The notes under the pieces were generated by a model. It was given only the letters and a program-made list of their open reading frames with translations, ran no database searches and had not been told where the DNA came from. DNA of 64,000 bases from Oligoflexales bacterium (GTDB lineage: Bacteria > Bdellovibrionota_B > Oligoflexia > Oligoflexales > RGVZ01): contig CANILH010000004.1 in NCBI GenBank assembly GCA_947468665.1, forward strand, positions 1 through 64,000. The letters are read 5' to 3'. This document shows, piece by piece, positions 16,825 through 25,608 of this stretch (the stretch's first letter is position 1; every line of letters starts with the position of its first letter). The translations under genes and the position numbers were made by a program.

Positions 16825-18134
16825 CAGCGCTCGATTTCAGATATTTCTTTCGGGATGCCGCCGGTCAGCACTTCATTGCCAGAGGTCGTGATTAAAACAT
16901 CGTCCTCAATACGAATACCGATACCTCTGTACTCCTCCGGAACCGTAGTATCACTAGCATTGATATAAATGCCCGGTTCTACACTGAAGTACATTCCAGG
17001 CTCAAAAGGAACCGGATTGCCATTTTCCATGTAGCGCCCGGCGTCATGCACATCCAGTCCAATCCAATGACTGATGCTGTGCGGACAAAAATGCTTATGA
17101 GAGTTCTTTTCCAAGGCCTCAGCCAAAGGAAGTTTAATAAGCCCAAGATCAATCAACCCCTGAGCGAGGGTCTTAAACGCGGCATCCTGAACATCAACCA
17201 ATGTCGCGCCTGGTTTCGCCACCTCAATCGCCGCTTTTTGTGAGGCGAGACAGACCGAGTATAAAGCCCTCTGCGCGGGCGAGAACTTACCGTTAATCGG
17301 AAATGTCCTGGTGACATCAGAGGCGTAATTATCTACCTGGGACCCCGCGTCAATTAAAAGCAACTCACCATCGCGCAGTGGCGCGTTATTATCGCGGTAA
17401 TGTAGAACACACGCATGATCCCCCCCCGCGACAATAGAGCCATAAGCCTCCATCTCAGCCCCACCCTTTAAAAACTCGTAAAGCAGTGTCGCCTGAACGT
17501 CGCGCTCAGTTTGGCCAGGTTTAAGCTCAGACAGAACCCGCTTAAACGCGGCTTTGGTGATACCCGCGGCTGCTTTCAAGCGGGCAATCTCCTCTGGAGT
17601 CTTCAGAATGCGAAGTGCCGCGCTGAATTGCGACGGATCAGATATTGGCAGAAGCCCCACCGCGTTGCGCGCGCTGGTCATCCGGTGCTTGCGCAGCGCG
17701 TCGATCACCTTACGATCTTTATCAGGCGAAAGACCCAGAGTGTAATGAAGCCCCTTAGCCCCTGAAAGCAGAGTGGGAAGTTTTGTCCAAAGATCCTCCG
17801 ACGCGAAGGCATCGTCAATCGACAGAGTCTCCTTTGCCGCGTTGATGCCAAGGCGAAGTCCGTTCCACAGCTCCGCCACTGGGTCCTTATCCCGAAGAAA
17901 CAAAATAACCCGTGGTTCTTTGCCTTCGCGATGCGGGAGAAGCAAAAGAGCGGAGTCTGTCTCACTAAATCCTGTCAGATAGTAGAAAAATGAGTCCTGC
18001 CGCCAAAGGGTCTCAACTGTGCTGTTCCGATAGGGCTGTGGCTGGGCCATTAATAGCATGGCGTGCCCATCAAGCATGGACATAACGCGGTCTACGCGAG
18101 CCCGATAATTCACTTTTGGAAGATTAAGCATCAC
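16824..18134 (-). CDS. pepP: Xaa-Pro aminopeptidase (M24B)
   Basis: 436 aa, the size of E. coli PepP. Removes N-terminal residues preceding proline. The N-terminal creatinase-like domain contains QDSFFYYLTGFSE. The C-terminal pita-bread domain has the dinuclear metal ligands in LLIDAGSQVDNYASDVTRTF (both Asp), HSISHWIGLDVHD (His), SVEPGIYI and IRIEDDVLI (both Glu). Starts MMLNLPKVNYRARV. First gene of a two-gene operon with the exported unknown protein. Confidence 0.95.
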   Translation of the reverse strand: MMLNLPKVNYRARVDRVMSMLDGHAMLLMAQPQPYRNSTVETLWRQDSFFYYLTGFSETDSALLLLPHREGKEPRVILFLRDKDPVAELWNGLRLGINAAKETLSIDDAFASEDLWTKLPTLLSGAKGLHYTLGLSPDKDRKVIDALRKHRMTSARNAVGLLPISDPSQFSAALRILKTPEEIARLKAAAGITKAAFKRVLSELKPGQTERDVQATLLYEFLKGGAEMEAYGSIVAGGDHACVLHYRDNNAPLRDGELLLIDAGSQVDNYASDVTRTFPINGKFSPAQRALYSVCLASQKAAIEVAKPGATLVDVQDAAFKTLAQGLIDLGLIKLPLAEALEKNSHKHFCPHSISHWIGLDVHDAGRYMENGNPVPFEPGMYFSVEPGIYINASDTTVPEEYRGIGIRIEDDVLITTSGNEVLTGGIPKEISEIER

Positions 18135-18233
18135 AACCTCTGGAACGTCTCAAATAAGGCCTATTAGCACCGAGGCTTCATGCTATGTCCCGGAAAATGG
18201 TTATACAACGGTTATTTGACGGCGATACGCGAC

Positions 18234-18265
18234 GAAAAAAAAGGGCACACGCTTGGTGTGCCCTT
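18234..18265 (-). terminator. Rho-independent terminator after the HU gene
   Basis: On the minus strand AAGGGCACAC pairs perfectly with GTGTGCCCTT (10 bp, 5-base loop; 18256-18265 and 18241-18250), followed by a run of eight Ts. It terminates the HU transcript, which would otherwise run toward pepP. Confidence 0.9.
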
Positions 18266-18297
18266 CCTCGATACCAATAACCTTGAAGCGAAATGGG

Positions 18298-18714
18298 TTA
18301 TACCATTTCCTTAAGGCCTTTAAGCGCACGAACTTTAACAACGTTGCGTGCTGGCTTAGCTTTGAACATTTGCTCTTCGCCGGTGAAAGGATTAACGCCT
18401 TTGCGGGCTTTAGTAGCGGCTTTGTGGATGCGTGTGATCTTCATAAGGCCTGGAACTGTGAAAATGCCTGGGCCTTTTTTGCCCACATCAAGACCAATCA
18501 CTTCGCCAAGAGCGCTAAACAACGCGCCGACTTCCTTGCGGGAAAGTCCTGTGTTGTCAGAAATCGCGGTCATGATTTCGCTTTTTGTACGAGCCTTGCT
18601 TACGCTTTTCAGCGAAACTGATGGCTTGCTGTTGATGTTTGCAGAAGCTTTTGCCTTTGGAGCGGACTTAGCTTTTGCAGTTGTCTTCTTCGCTGTCACT
18701 TTTTTCTTAGCCAT
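18298..18714 (-). CDS. HU-family DNA-binding protein with Lys/Ala-rich N-terminal extension
   Basis: 138 aa, about 45 longer than standard HU. Residues 1-45 are a Lys/Ala/Ser-rich tail (AKKKVTAKKTTAKAKSAPKA) resembling a histone H1-like tail. From about residue 42 the HU fold follows: RTKSEIMTAISDNTGLSRKEV, GIFTVPGLMKI and the DNA-binding arm RKGVNPFTGEEQ, including the conserved NP hairpin tip and closing strand. Likely an abundant nucleoid protein. It is a single-gene unit with a promoter (TTGATT-17-TATGAT), GGGAGG 9 bases before the ATG, and its own terminator. Confidence 0.9.
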   Translation of the reverse strand: MAKKKVTAKKTTAKAKSAPKAKASANINSKPSVSLKSVSKARTKSEIMTAISDNTGLSRKEVGALFSALGEVIGLDVGKKGPGIFTVPGLMKITRIHKAATKARKGVNPFTGEEQMFKAKPARNVVKVRALKGLKEMV

Positions 18715-18768
18715 TAAATGGGCCTCCCTGAAAATTTAATATCTGAACGTAATCGTTCCTCACGAAAA

Positions 18769-18797
18769 ATCATAAAAGGCCGCATATGAAAAATCAA
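18769..18797 (-). promoter_or_regulatory. sigma-70 promoter of the HU gene
   Basis: Minus-strand TTGATT (18792-18797), 17-base spacer, TATGAT (18769-18774), about 55 bases upstream of the start codon. Just upstream lies an A/T-tract palindrome that could act as curved DNA or an UP-like element. Confidence 0.7.
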
Positions 18798-18807
18798 GAG
18801 GCTTCGT

Positions 18808-18827
18808 GAAAAAAATGCATTTTTTTC
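18808..18827. repeat. Perfect 20-bp A-tract/T-tract palindrome
   Basis: G, seven A, TGCA, seven T, C: a perfect palindrome between the end of the 593-aa gene and the HU promoter. On the minus strand it could terminate the upstream gene, or its A-tracts could bend DNA upstream of the HU promoter. Confidence 0.6.
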
Positions 18828-18843
18828 GATAAAAACGTCCAAA

Positions 18844-20625
18844 TCAGACCGGGAGCGACCAAGATACCGAATTCCAGCTCGAAGGTTCCTCGATCATATA
18901 GCGCACAAGACGCACCTTTAAATGCCTATCAAAATCGCTGGAACCCAGTCTACGCTGAACGTCCACCACCATCTCCCGGGTCTCGGAAGGAAGCGATGCG
19001 ATGTATTTCGCCTTCAGGGCCCGGTATGCGTCGGGGGCCTGACGCATCATCTTCTCAAGCTCATCCTGAGCAACCCGCCTTAGCTTTTGCACGGAAAAGT
19101 CTTGTTTTTCAGCCGAGACAGATTCCTCATTGACAGAAATTCGATTTAACGGCAGCGCGGGGGGCACTTTATTGGGGGTCTGTTGTTTTTTTACCTCGGT
19201 GGGGCCACTAATACCGCTACCCTGGTTTTCGGCCCGAATCACCGCCCGTTCACAAATTGTAATGACAGTCTGGCTGACCGACCCCAGCGCGATTGAAAAG
19301 AGCTCCTTGGAAGTCGAGCCATTCGCGATGGCGGGAGCAAGATCATCTGCTTTACTAAGGCCTCTAACGAAATCCTGAAATCTCCGAACGATGTCCCCTT
19401 CGTCTATTTTCTCACAGCAGCGAATAACCTGATGTTTAATCACATACCCTGGCAGAGGCAGTAGGGCTCCAGGACAGCACCTAGCAATCCACTCCATAAA
19501 AAGCAGATGCGACTGGATCATAATATCAGGAGCCAGGCGAAGGCCGCAGCCTGGAACGTCTTTTATCGCGCCCCACACTCGCTCTAATTGTGTCGCAACG
19601 CGTTGGTCATCGCCCGAGATGGCCGCTAATGCGGCGCGTATCAATGTCGCGTCCAAAGTTGTCATTCCGCGCAAAATCCTGGACGACGCCAAACCGAAAA
19701 ACTCACACTCAGCGCGAGACCTCAGGCGTTCCGCGGATGCCTGCCAAAGAAGAAGCGGTGACGCGCCCACTGACTTGCCATCAATAGCCATATATCCGCT
19801 ATCAGGCTCTTTTTTTATGACCCCATGAGCGATCAACCTCCGCCCAAGCTTTCCAACAAGTCTGAGTCTGTCCTTAAGAGGGGATATTGCGTCACCGGAC
19901 TTCTTGGGAAGTTTTACACCCTCGGTAATCTTGTCGAGAGGCACACCGACTAGTCCGTCGAGCCTAAGCCAGGCCCCATGGGCCTGCATAGCTGCCTCCA
20001 TCCTTGCGTAAACAATCTGTTCGGCGACGGATAACTCAAGCCAAACAGGCGTCCAAAGCACCAAGGGAGACCTTCCACCACTTGCCTCTGACAGACAGCC
20101 TGTACCTGAAATCCTTCGAATAAAGTCCAGGTGGCCATCCACGTAGCCGGTCAGTAACTCGATTGTGAATGGACCGGGTTTCAGTTTAAGGCGGGTGGCT
20201 TGCGAAGCCCCCTCGCAGGTCACCCATTGCTCTCCAACAAAAAGCGGAATACTCGAAAGGCTTCCATCCCCTCTTTTGACCAAAAATCTAACCTGCGGCA
20301 ACGCCTCAAATACCCGGAAAAGTCGCTCCCTCGAGCTTGCGTCAACTCCAGACAAAAGTTTGAGCACACTTGACCAGTCAAGTTCGACCACCGGTTCAGG
20401 AGAATCCTCAGTAAGTAACTGCCTTTGAATATCTCCGAGGAGGAGCGACAAAAGTCCAAGATCAGAAGAGTCGAACCTAGGCAGGAGCGAACCCGCCGCG
20501 ACGCCGAAATAGCTATCATCGCGCGCGCAGGATAATGATGCTTCAAAGGCATGAAGCCACCAGCCGGGAACAAATGTTCTCGCAGACTCAAGGTTCACAG
20601 ACGATGATGTAGACAAAGGTCCCAC
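18844..20625 (-). CDS. Large cytoplasmic protein of unknown function
   Basis: 593 aa, no signal peptide or membrane segment. The middle (about residues 190-300: LVLWTPVWLELSVAEQIVYA, then LRLDGLVGVPLDKITEGV and LGRRLIAHGVI) has the helix/strand rhythm of winged-helix domains and slightly recalls plasmid replication initiators. I cannot confirm that. Residues 470-520 are a Pro/Gln/Ser-rich linker, and the last ~80 residues are charged and helical. Start GTG at 20625 with GGGGAG 12 bases upstream. Bounded by the HU promoter downstream and the divergent channel gene upstream. Confidence 0.6.
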   Translation of the reverse strand: MGPLSTSSSVNLESARTFVPGWWLHAFEASLSCARDDSYFGVAAGSLLPRFDSSDLGLLSLLLGDIQRQLLTEDSPEPVVELDWSSVLKLLSGVDASSRERLFRVFEALPQVRFLVKRGDGSLSSIPLFVGEQWVTCEGASQATRLKLKPGPFTIELLTGYVDGHLDFIRRISGTGCLSEASGGRSPLVLWTPVWLELSVAEQIVYARMEAAMQAHGAWLRLDGLVGVPLDKITEGVKLPKKSGDAISPLKDRLRLVGKLGRRLIAHGVIKKEPDSGYMAIDGKSVGASPLLLWQASAERLRSRAECEFFGLASSRILRGMTTLDATLIRAALAAISGDDQRVATQLERVWGAIKDVPGCGLRLAPDIMIQSHLLFMEWIARCCPGALLPLPGYVIKHQVIRCCEKIDEGDIVRRFQDFVRGLSKADDLAPAIANGSTSKELFSIALGSVSQTVITICERAVIRAENQGSGISGPTEVKKQQTPNKVPPALPLNRISVNEESVSAEKQDFSVQKLRRVAQDELEKMMRQAPDAYRALKAKYIASLPSETREMVVDVQRRLGSSDFDRHLKVRLVRYMIEEPSSWNSVSWSLPV

Positions 20626-20732
20626 GGAAAAGGCGAACTCCCCGGAATTGATTCAGTCCATTTTGATCACAGATAAGACCGTCATCTTAGGTACTAGAAA
20701 TCGGGTCTAACTGTCGATTAAATTATGAACGC

Positions 20733-20738
20733 TATAAT
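20733..20738 (+). promoter_or_regulatory. Possible -10 element upstream of the channel gene
   Basis: A consensus TATAAT in the 249-base divergent gap (20626-20874), which is strongly AT-rich. The hexamer 17 bases upstream (ACTGTC) is a poor -35, so the promoter is only suggested. Confidence 0.3.
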
Positions 20739-20874
20739 AATTTAAAGCTTTGAATTTATTGGTATTTTTAAATTAATTGTCAATTTCTAAAAGTTCCGTC
20801 CGAAATACCTGTGGCCAGCAGGGGTGTTGCCAAATTTGTAGGCACAAGTCGGGCGAGTTGGGAGACGCTAGGTC

Positions 20875-22164
20875 ATGGGCTTTTTCAAAAAAATGGATGG
20901 AATCATTACCCCATGGGAGGCCTGCGTTATTTTGGCAATCGCCTATACGCTTTTTGATATACCACTCGCGGCGGCCTTCAACCATTCAACCACCCGTCCG
21001 GAGTTATTTCTTGACCTCTGCGTTTCAGCTCTCTTCAGCTGGGACCTGATGCAGCACGGTCACCGAGGTGAAATTCTAAAATTCAGAAAAACAAGAATAG
21101 CTCTTAATATTATATCTTGCCTCCCGCTCATGATCATCGCCGCTGCTCTATTCGGCCGAGATCACAATTGGCCTATTTATCTGCAATTTTCCCGCCTGCT
21201 GCGAGGTCCGGGAATTATAAAGTTGATGATTGAGCGCAGCAAATCAAAGCTTGTTCCCAAAAGATTTAAGTTTCTTGCCGCCTTTGTGATCACCTTTACT
21301 ATGATCAATATCTTCGCCTGCGGCTGGCTCATCATCTATCCCCCTGGGGCTGATCCCCTGACAGACTATAATAAGGCCATTTACTGGCTAATTACGACAA
21401 TCGCGACCGTTGGATATGGCGACATCACGCCGCATACCAATGGTGGCCGGATGTACGCCATGTGCATCATGATTCTCGGTGCTACGATCTGGGGTATTTT
21501 GATCGCCAGCGCGTCAAGAATGATGCTGGCAAGTGATCGACGCAAAGAGAAGAAAAAGGAGAAAATGGAAGCGCTCCATTCTTTCTTTACTCACTATGAA
21601 GTACCAAGGCAATTGCAGGATCAAGTTGTTGGGTTCTTCAATCATCTCTGGTCACGCAAGATGAGCGAGGACGAGCACGCGGTCTTAAGTGAGTTGCCAA
21701 CCGCCTTGCAGGCTGAGCTGCATATATTCATGAATCTTAAGCCGATCAGCCGCGTCAGCCTCTTCCGTGGTGTCTCATTCGAATGCCTCTCGGGAGCCGC
21801 TAAAAAGCTTGAGCAGGTCTTCATCTCTCCCGGCGAACGCATTATCAAGAAAGGCGATACGGGTGAAGAAATGTATCTTATTGGTCACGGCGCCGTAATT
21901 GTTCACTCGGGAGACCACTATATTACGACTCTTGGCGAAGGCTCCTGCTTCGGAGAGATGGCGCTAATTGGCGATGGCCAAAGAACCAGCGATGTCACCG
22001 CCTCCAGCTATTGCGACGTATTTAAACTTTCGAAGGAGAAATTCAATGAGTTATATAATGCTCACGCCGACTTGAGACAAAATATTGAGAAAATCGTGAA
22101 TGAACGAAAAAGCCGTCCTTCCGGGGTTCCGCAAACCGTCGGGCCCACAAAACTGGCGGGATAA
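20875..22164 (+). CDS. Cyclic-nucleotide-gated voltage-sensor-type K+ channel homologue
   Basis: 429 aa. Four N-terminal helices (about 12-115) form an S1-S4 domain; the S4 equivalent (FSRLLRGPGIIKLMIER) has few regularly spaced arginines. The pore has the K+ filter TVGYGD at about 178-183, followed by S6. A C-linker (YEVPRQLQDQVVGFF, then LPTALQAELHIFM) leads to a cyclic-nucleotide-binding domain with FGEMALI...QRTSDVTA, the phosphate-binding cassette. This layout resembles eukaryotic CNG/HCN/EAG channels and bacterial SthK/LliK more than MloK1, which lacks the C-linker. ATG at 20875 after GGGAG; an ATG six codons later is the alternative. Confidence 0.9.
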   Translation: MGFFKKMDGIITPWEACVILAIAYTLFDIPLAAAFNHSTTRPELFLDLCVSALFSWDLMQHGHRGEILKFRKTRIALNIISCLPLMIIAAALFGRDHNWPIYLQFSRLLRGPGIIKLMIERSKSKLVPKRFKFLAAFVITFTMINIFACGWLIIYPPGADPLTDYNKAIYWLITTIATVGYGDITPHTNGGRMYAMCIMILGATIWGILIASASRMMLASDRRKEKKKEKMEALHSFFTHYEVPRQLQDQVVGFFNHLWSRKMSEDEHAVLSELPTALQAELHIFMNLKPISRVSLFRGVSFECLSGAAKKLEQVFISPGERIIKKGDTGEEMYLIGHGAVIVHSGDHYITTLGEGSCFGEMALIGDGQRTSDVTASSYCDVFKLSKEKFNELYNAHADLRQNIEKIVNERKSRPSGVPQTVGPTKLAG

Positions 22165-22192
22165 AAAAAACGGGGCATCTGCGCCCCGCTTT
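22161..22192. terminator. Bidirectional terminator between the channel and nuo operons
   Basis: Stem CGGGGC (22171-22176) / GCCCCG (22183-22188), flanked on the left by eight As and on the right by CTTTTAAA. It can terminate the channel transcript on the plus strand and, with a longer T-run, the nuo operon on the minus strand. Confidence 0.85.
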
Positions 22193-22215
22193 TAAATTCA
22201 GTCTTGGACTGCCCG

Positions 22216-22818
22216 TCAATGGTGACCATGCCGCACATAAGAGTGAATTTCTGCCTCTTTCGCGTGAGCCTTATCCGTGATCGGGTGTTTCTCGTTCTCG
22301 TCTTTTATGCTGGTAATACCGCCCTGAAGCTCTTTTCGTTGGACAAGATAGTCCTTAGTGTAAACCCACCTATCCTCGGCTAGCCCGGCCATCACATACT
22401 CCGGACCAAGGCGAATCGCGTCTACAGGACAGGCCTCCTCGCAGAAGCCACAAAATACGCAACGTAGGATGTCAATCTCAAATCTGACCGGGTATTTCTC
22501 AATCCCACCCTCAGGGTGCTGTCCAGCCTCAATATGAATGCACTGGGCAGGGCAGCTGGTAGCACAGAGAAAACATGCGGTACACCGCACATTGCCATCG
22601 TCACGCAAAGTCAAAAAATGCTTGCCCTTAAATCGGCTGCTATAAGTCGCCGGTTGCTCCGGCCACTCAAGAGTGTTGGTCTTTTCCCGTCCGGAAATCT
22701 GCGCGAGAAAAGTCTTACCGGTAAACTTCATCCCAGTCATGATTGTCGTGAAATACCCCCACGCGGCAGCAAAGGCATTCGCGTCAATCGGCGGAGGGGC
22801 GACTTTTTTAACTGCCAT
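22216..22818 (-). CDS. nuoI: NADH-quinone oxidoreductase subunit I
   Basis: 200 aa. Carries the two [4Fe-4S] clusters (N6a, N6b) of complex I that pass electrons toward the quinone site. Both ferredoxin motifs are intact: CTACFLCATSCP and CVFCGFCEEACP. The ATG at 22818 (MAVKKVAPPP) has GGGAGAG upstream. Last gene of nuoCD-E-F-G-I. NuoH, which usually lies between nuoG and nuoI, is absent: only 14 bases separate the two genes. Confidence 0.95.
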   Translation of the reverse strand: MAVKKVAPPPIDANAFAAAWGYFTTIMTGMKFTGKTFLAQISGREKTNTLEWPEQPATYSSRFKGKHFLTLRDDGNVRCTACFLCATSCPAQCIHIEAGQHPEGGIEKYPVRFEIDILRCVFCGFCEEACPVDAIRLGPEYVMAGLAEDRWVYTKDYLVQRKELQGGITSIKDENEKHPITDKAHAKEAEIHSYVRHGHH

Positions 22819-22832
22819 AAATATCTCTCCCG

Positions 22833-24326
22833 TTAGTGCGCTTTGGCGTGTACTTCCGCCAAAGATTTTACAGCGGCAACAACGCATCTGGCGTCAACGA
22901 CAGGGCAGTTAAACGGTGTCGTTAGATGCCCTTCTTTACCCTGTTGATTGGTGAACGTACCCCGTTTCTCCGTAAATCCCTTAAGTGGAACTACATGCTT
23001 CGCACCCTTAATTCCATCAACCAAACCATTGACGGTCCAAAACGAGACAAAATCTAATTCCGCGAGACCAATTAAGTGAGCTTTCAGACTCGGGAACCCG
23101 CCGGGGATCTCAGGAACCAAGGCAATCACGAGTTTAGCTCCGCTCTTTGCCACGTCCTCGTGCTGGTTATAAGCTTTATCCCCACCAACGCCATGCCGTC
23201 TCATTGCCGCCAGCAACCCGGCTGTATTGGCATTACGGTCACCGCGAAGAAGAATTCCGTCAAAATCAGCGATTTTTTCCGTCGGCTCACGCCATTGATA
23301 AACCTTTTTGATACCCAGTTTGCCCACGAAAAAATCAAAGAACGCCGCGTACTCCTCATTTGTATACTGAGCCGAGACAAGCAGGGCCATTTCGTCTGTG
23401 TTGCCAAGCTTAAGTCTTCCCGCAAGTATTTTCATCGATTCGCTAAAATCAACATCGCGACGTTTCCCGTGATCAGCGACAAACGCAAACCGCTGACGAT
23501 CCTCCTGATTCAAGTGGCGATAAGTACCGCGACCGTAGTCACACATCCAGTGTCCATTGGCTTCGCCCTGGCGGGGTTTCATACGGTAATAGGTTCCGGT
23601 TTGCTCCTTACCGAAGACGTCCACCTGACAGCCTGTCGAACATCCCGCGCAAGTCGCAGGCTTGTCCTGCAGAAACCAAACCCGCTGCTTAAAGCGGAAG
23701 TCTTTTGATGTGAATGCGCCAACTGGACAAATATCCACGAGGTTTGTGGTGTAATTATGACTGAGTTTTTTACCTGGATAGGTCCCAATAACCGCGTGAT
23801 CGCCGCGGTCAAAAATCCCAAGTGCCTCTGTCTTTGTGACTTCAGTCTCAAACCTGACACACCGGCTGCACAGAATACAGCGCTCAGTATCAAGCACAAG
23901 GTCTCCACCAACGTCCAACGCCTTAGGTTTCAAAACTTTAGGGCGCTCCATTTGACTCTGATATTTCCCAACGGACATATAGTAGTCTTGGAGCCCACAC
24001 TCACCCGCCTGATCGCAGATAGGACAGTCGAGAGGGTGATTGATAAGATGAAACTCAAGAGCCCATTTATGGGCGTCTTTCACCTCATCGGTATCAGTTT
24101 TAACGTCCATGCCCTCCATCGCCTGCAGGTTACAGGCAATCTCAAGTTTGGGACGTCCCTCTACTTTAACAAGACAAAAGCGACAAACGCCGGCGACAGA
24201 AAGCCCTGGATGCCAGCAAAAATGCGGTATCGCGATTTTCATCTGCTGAGCGGCCTGCATTACAGTAGTGCCCTTCGGAACCGAGACTGCCTGACCGTTT
24301 ATCTTAAAGGAAACTATCTCGCTCAC
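22833..24326 (-). CDS. nuoG: NADH-quinone oxidoreductase subunit G, short form
   Basis: 497 aa, against about 680-910 in most bacteria. N-terminal [2Fe-2S] domain (FCWHPGLSVAGVCRFC), the His-ligated cluster motif HPLDCPICDQAGEC, and a [4Fe-4S] motif CILCSRCVRF with a later CPVGA Cys. The N7-type motif CAGCSTGC plus a Cys 28 residues later (MCDYGR) is retained, as in E. coli and Thermus. The molybdopterin-oxidoreductase-like C-terminal domain is cut to about 230 residues. Starts with GTG overlapping the nuoF stop (GTGA). Electron-conducting parts are complete; the truncated part is not needed for electron transfer. Confidence 0.92.
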   Translation of the reverse strand: MSEIVSFKINGQAVSVPKGTTVMQAAQQMKIAIPHFCWHPGLSVAGVCRFCLVKVEGRPKLEIACNLQAMEGMDVKTDTDEVKDAHKWALEFHLINHPLDCPICDQAGECGLQDYYMSVGKYQSQMERPKVLKPKALDVGGDLVLDTERCILCSRCVRFETEVTKTEALGIFDRGDHAVIGTYPGKKLSHNYTTNLVDICPVGAFTSKDFRFKQRVWFLQDKPATCAGCSTGCQVDVFGKEQTGTYYRMKPRQGEANGHWMCDYGRGTYRHLNQEDRQRFAFVADHGKRRDVDFSESMKILAGRLKLGNTDEMALLVSAQYTNEEYAAFFDFFVGKLGIKKVYQWREPTEKIADFDGILLRGDRNANTAGLLAAMRRHGVGGDKAYNQHEDVAKSGAKLVIALVPEIPGGFPSLKAHLIGLAELDFVSFWTVNGLVDGIKGAKHVVPLKGFTEKRGTFTNQQGKEGHLTTPFNCPVVDARCVVAAVKSLAEVHAKAH

Positions 24327-25597
24327 GCTGAAGTACCTCGCTTAATATAGGCCCGGATCTCGTCACCGAACTTCTTGGTTATGGCCATAGTTGGCATTGC
24401 CGCCGCGTCAGACAAAGCGCAAATTGTTCGCCCGCCCATCTGCTTGGCGACAGTCCACATCTTCTCGACGTCCGACTCTTTGCCCTCATGATCCACGATT
24501 CCATCCATAATATTAGCCAGCCAACCGGTGCCTTCACGGCACGGCGTACACTGACCGCAACTCTCATGGTGATAAAAATCCGTGATCACTTTCATCAACT
24601 CAACCATACTCTGACGGTCATCAATAATCATAATCGCGCCAGAACCAAGCATGGATCCCTTCGCCGCAATAGCTTCATAATCAAGGGCCAGACCCTTTAA
24701 CTCTTCAGGAGTCAGAACTGGCGCTGATGCCCCGCCGGGGATACAGGCTTTAAGAGTCCGTCCCGGCAGCATTCCACCGCAGTCCACGTTAAGAAGTGTC
24801 TCGAAAGAATATCCAAGTGGGAGTTCATAAACACCTGGCTTTTTGATCGCGCCCGCGATGGAAAACAATTTAGTCCCGGGGGATTTCTCTGTGCCGATCG
24901 CCTTATGGGCGGCCGCACCGTTATTAATAATCCAGGGCACGGCGGCGAATGTTTCCGTGTTATTCACGACGGTGGGGCGGCCAAGATAGCCGCTGACCGC
25001 CGGGAATGGTGGTTTTAGTTTTGGCTGACCTTTTTTACCTTCAAGAGATGAGATCAAGCCCGTTTCTTCACCACAGATGTAAGCTCCCGCGCCAGTATAA
25101 TGATCAAGGTCAAAATCAAAACCGGAACCCTGAATATTTTTACCTAAAAATCCCGCCGCGTAAGCTTCTTGAATCGCGGTCTCAAGCCACTTGATCTCGT
25201 CAAAGAACTCATAGCGGGTATAGATGTAACCCTTGGTGGCTCCGATAGCTTTTGCGGCGATGACCATGCCCTCAACGACCATGTGGGGACTTAGCTCAGC
25301 AATATAACGATCTTTGAATGTGCCGGGCTCACCCTCGTCGTTGTTACAGATCAGATAACGAGGTCCCGGAATATTCTGAGGAACGAAACTCCATTTCAAT
25401 CCCGTAGGAAATCCCGCTCCGCCACGCCCTCGAAGCCCCGACTGCTTGACCTCCTCGATGATTTGAGGAGATTGCATGGACATCACCTTTTTAAGGGCGT
25501 TATAGCCCCCTTTGGAAAGATACGTCGCAAGCGCTCGGCTGTTTGGCACACCCTCAAAGGCGGTGAGGATTTTAACTTTATCGGTCGTATTACCCAT
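24323..25597 (-). CDS. nuoF: NADH-quinone oxidoreductase subunit F
   Basis: 424 aa, normal length. Binds NADH, FMN and cluster N3, the electron entry point of complex I. Glycine-rich FMN/NADH site GLRGRGGAGFPTGLKW, CNNDEGEPGTFKDR, and the [4Fe-4S] motif SCGQCTPCREGTGWL with a later Cys in TICALSDAAA. GAGGTGA lies just before the ATG. Overlaps nuoG by four bases and follows nuoE by 11. Confidence 0.97.
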   Translation of the reverse strand: MGNTTDKVKILTAFEGVPNSRALATYLSKGGYNALKKVMSMQSPQIIEEVKQSGLRGRGGAGFPTGLKWSFVPQNIPGPRYLICNNDEGEPGTFKDRYIAELSPHMVVEGMVIAAKAIGATKGYIYTRYEFFDEIKWLETAIQEAYAAGFLGKNIQGSGFDFDLDHYTGAGAYICGEETGLISSLEGKKGQPKLKPPFPAVSGYLGRPTVVNNTETFAAVPWIINNGAAAHKAIGTEKSPGTKLFSIAGAIKKPGVYELPLGYSFETLLNVDCGGMLPGRTLKACIPGGASAPVLTPEELKGLALDYEAIAAKGSMLGSGAIMIIDDRQSMVELMKVITDFYHHESCGQCTPCREGTGWLANIMDGIVDHEGKESDVEKMWTVAKQMGGRTICALSDAAAMPTMAITKKFGDEIRAYIKRGTSA

Positions 25598-25608
25598 TAT
25601 TCATCACC

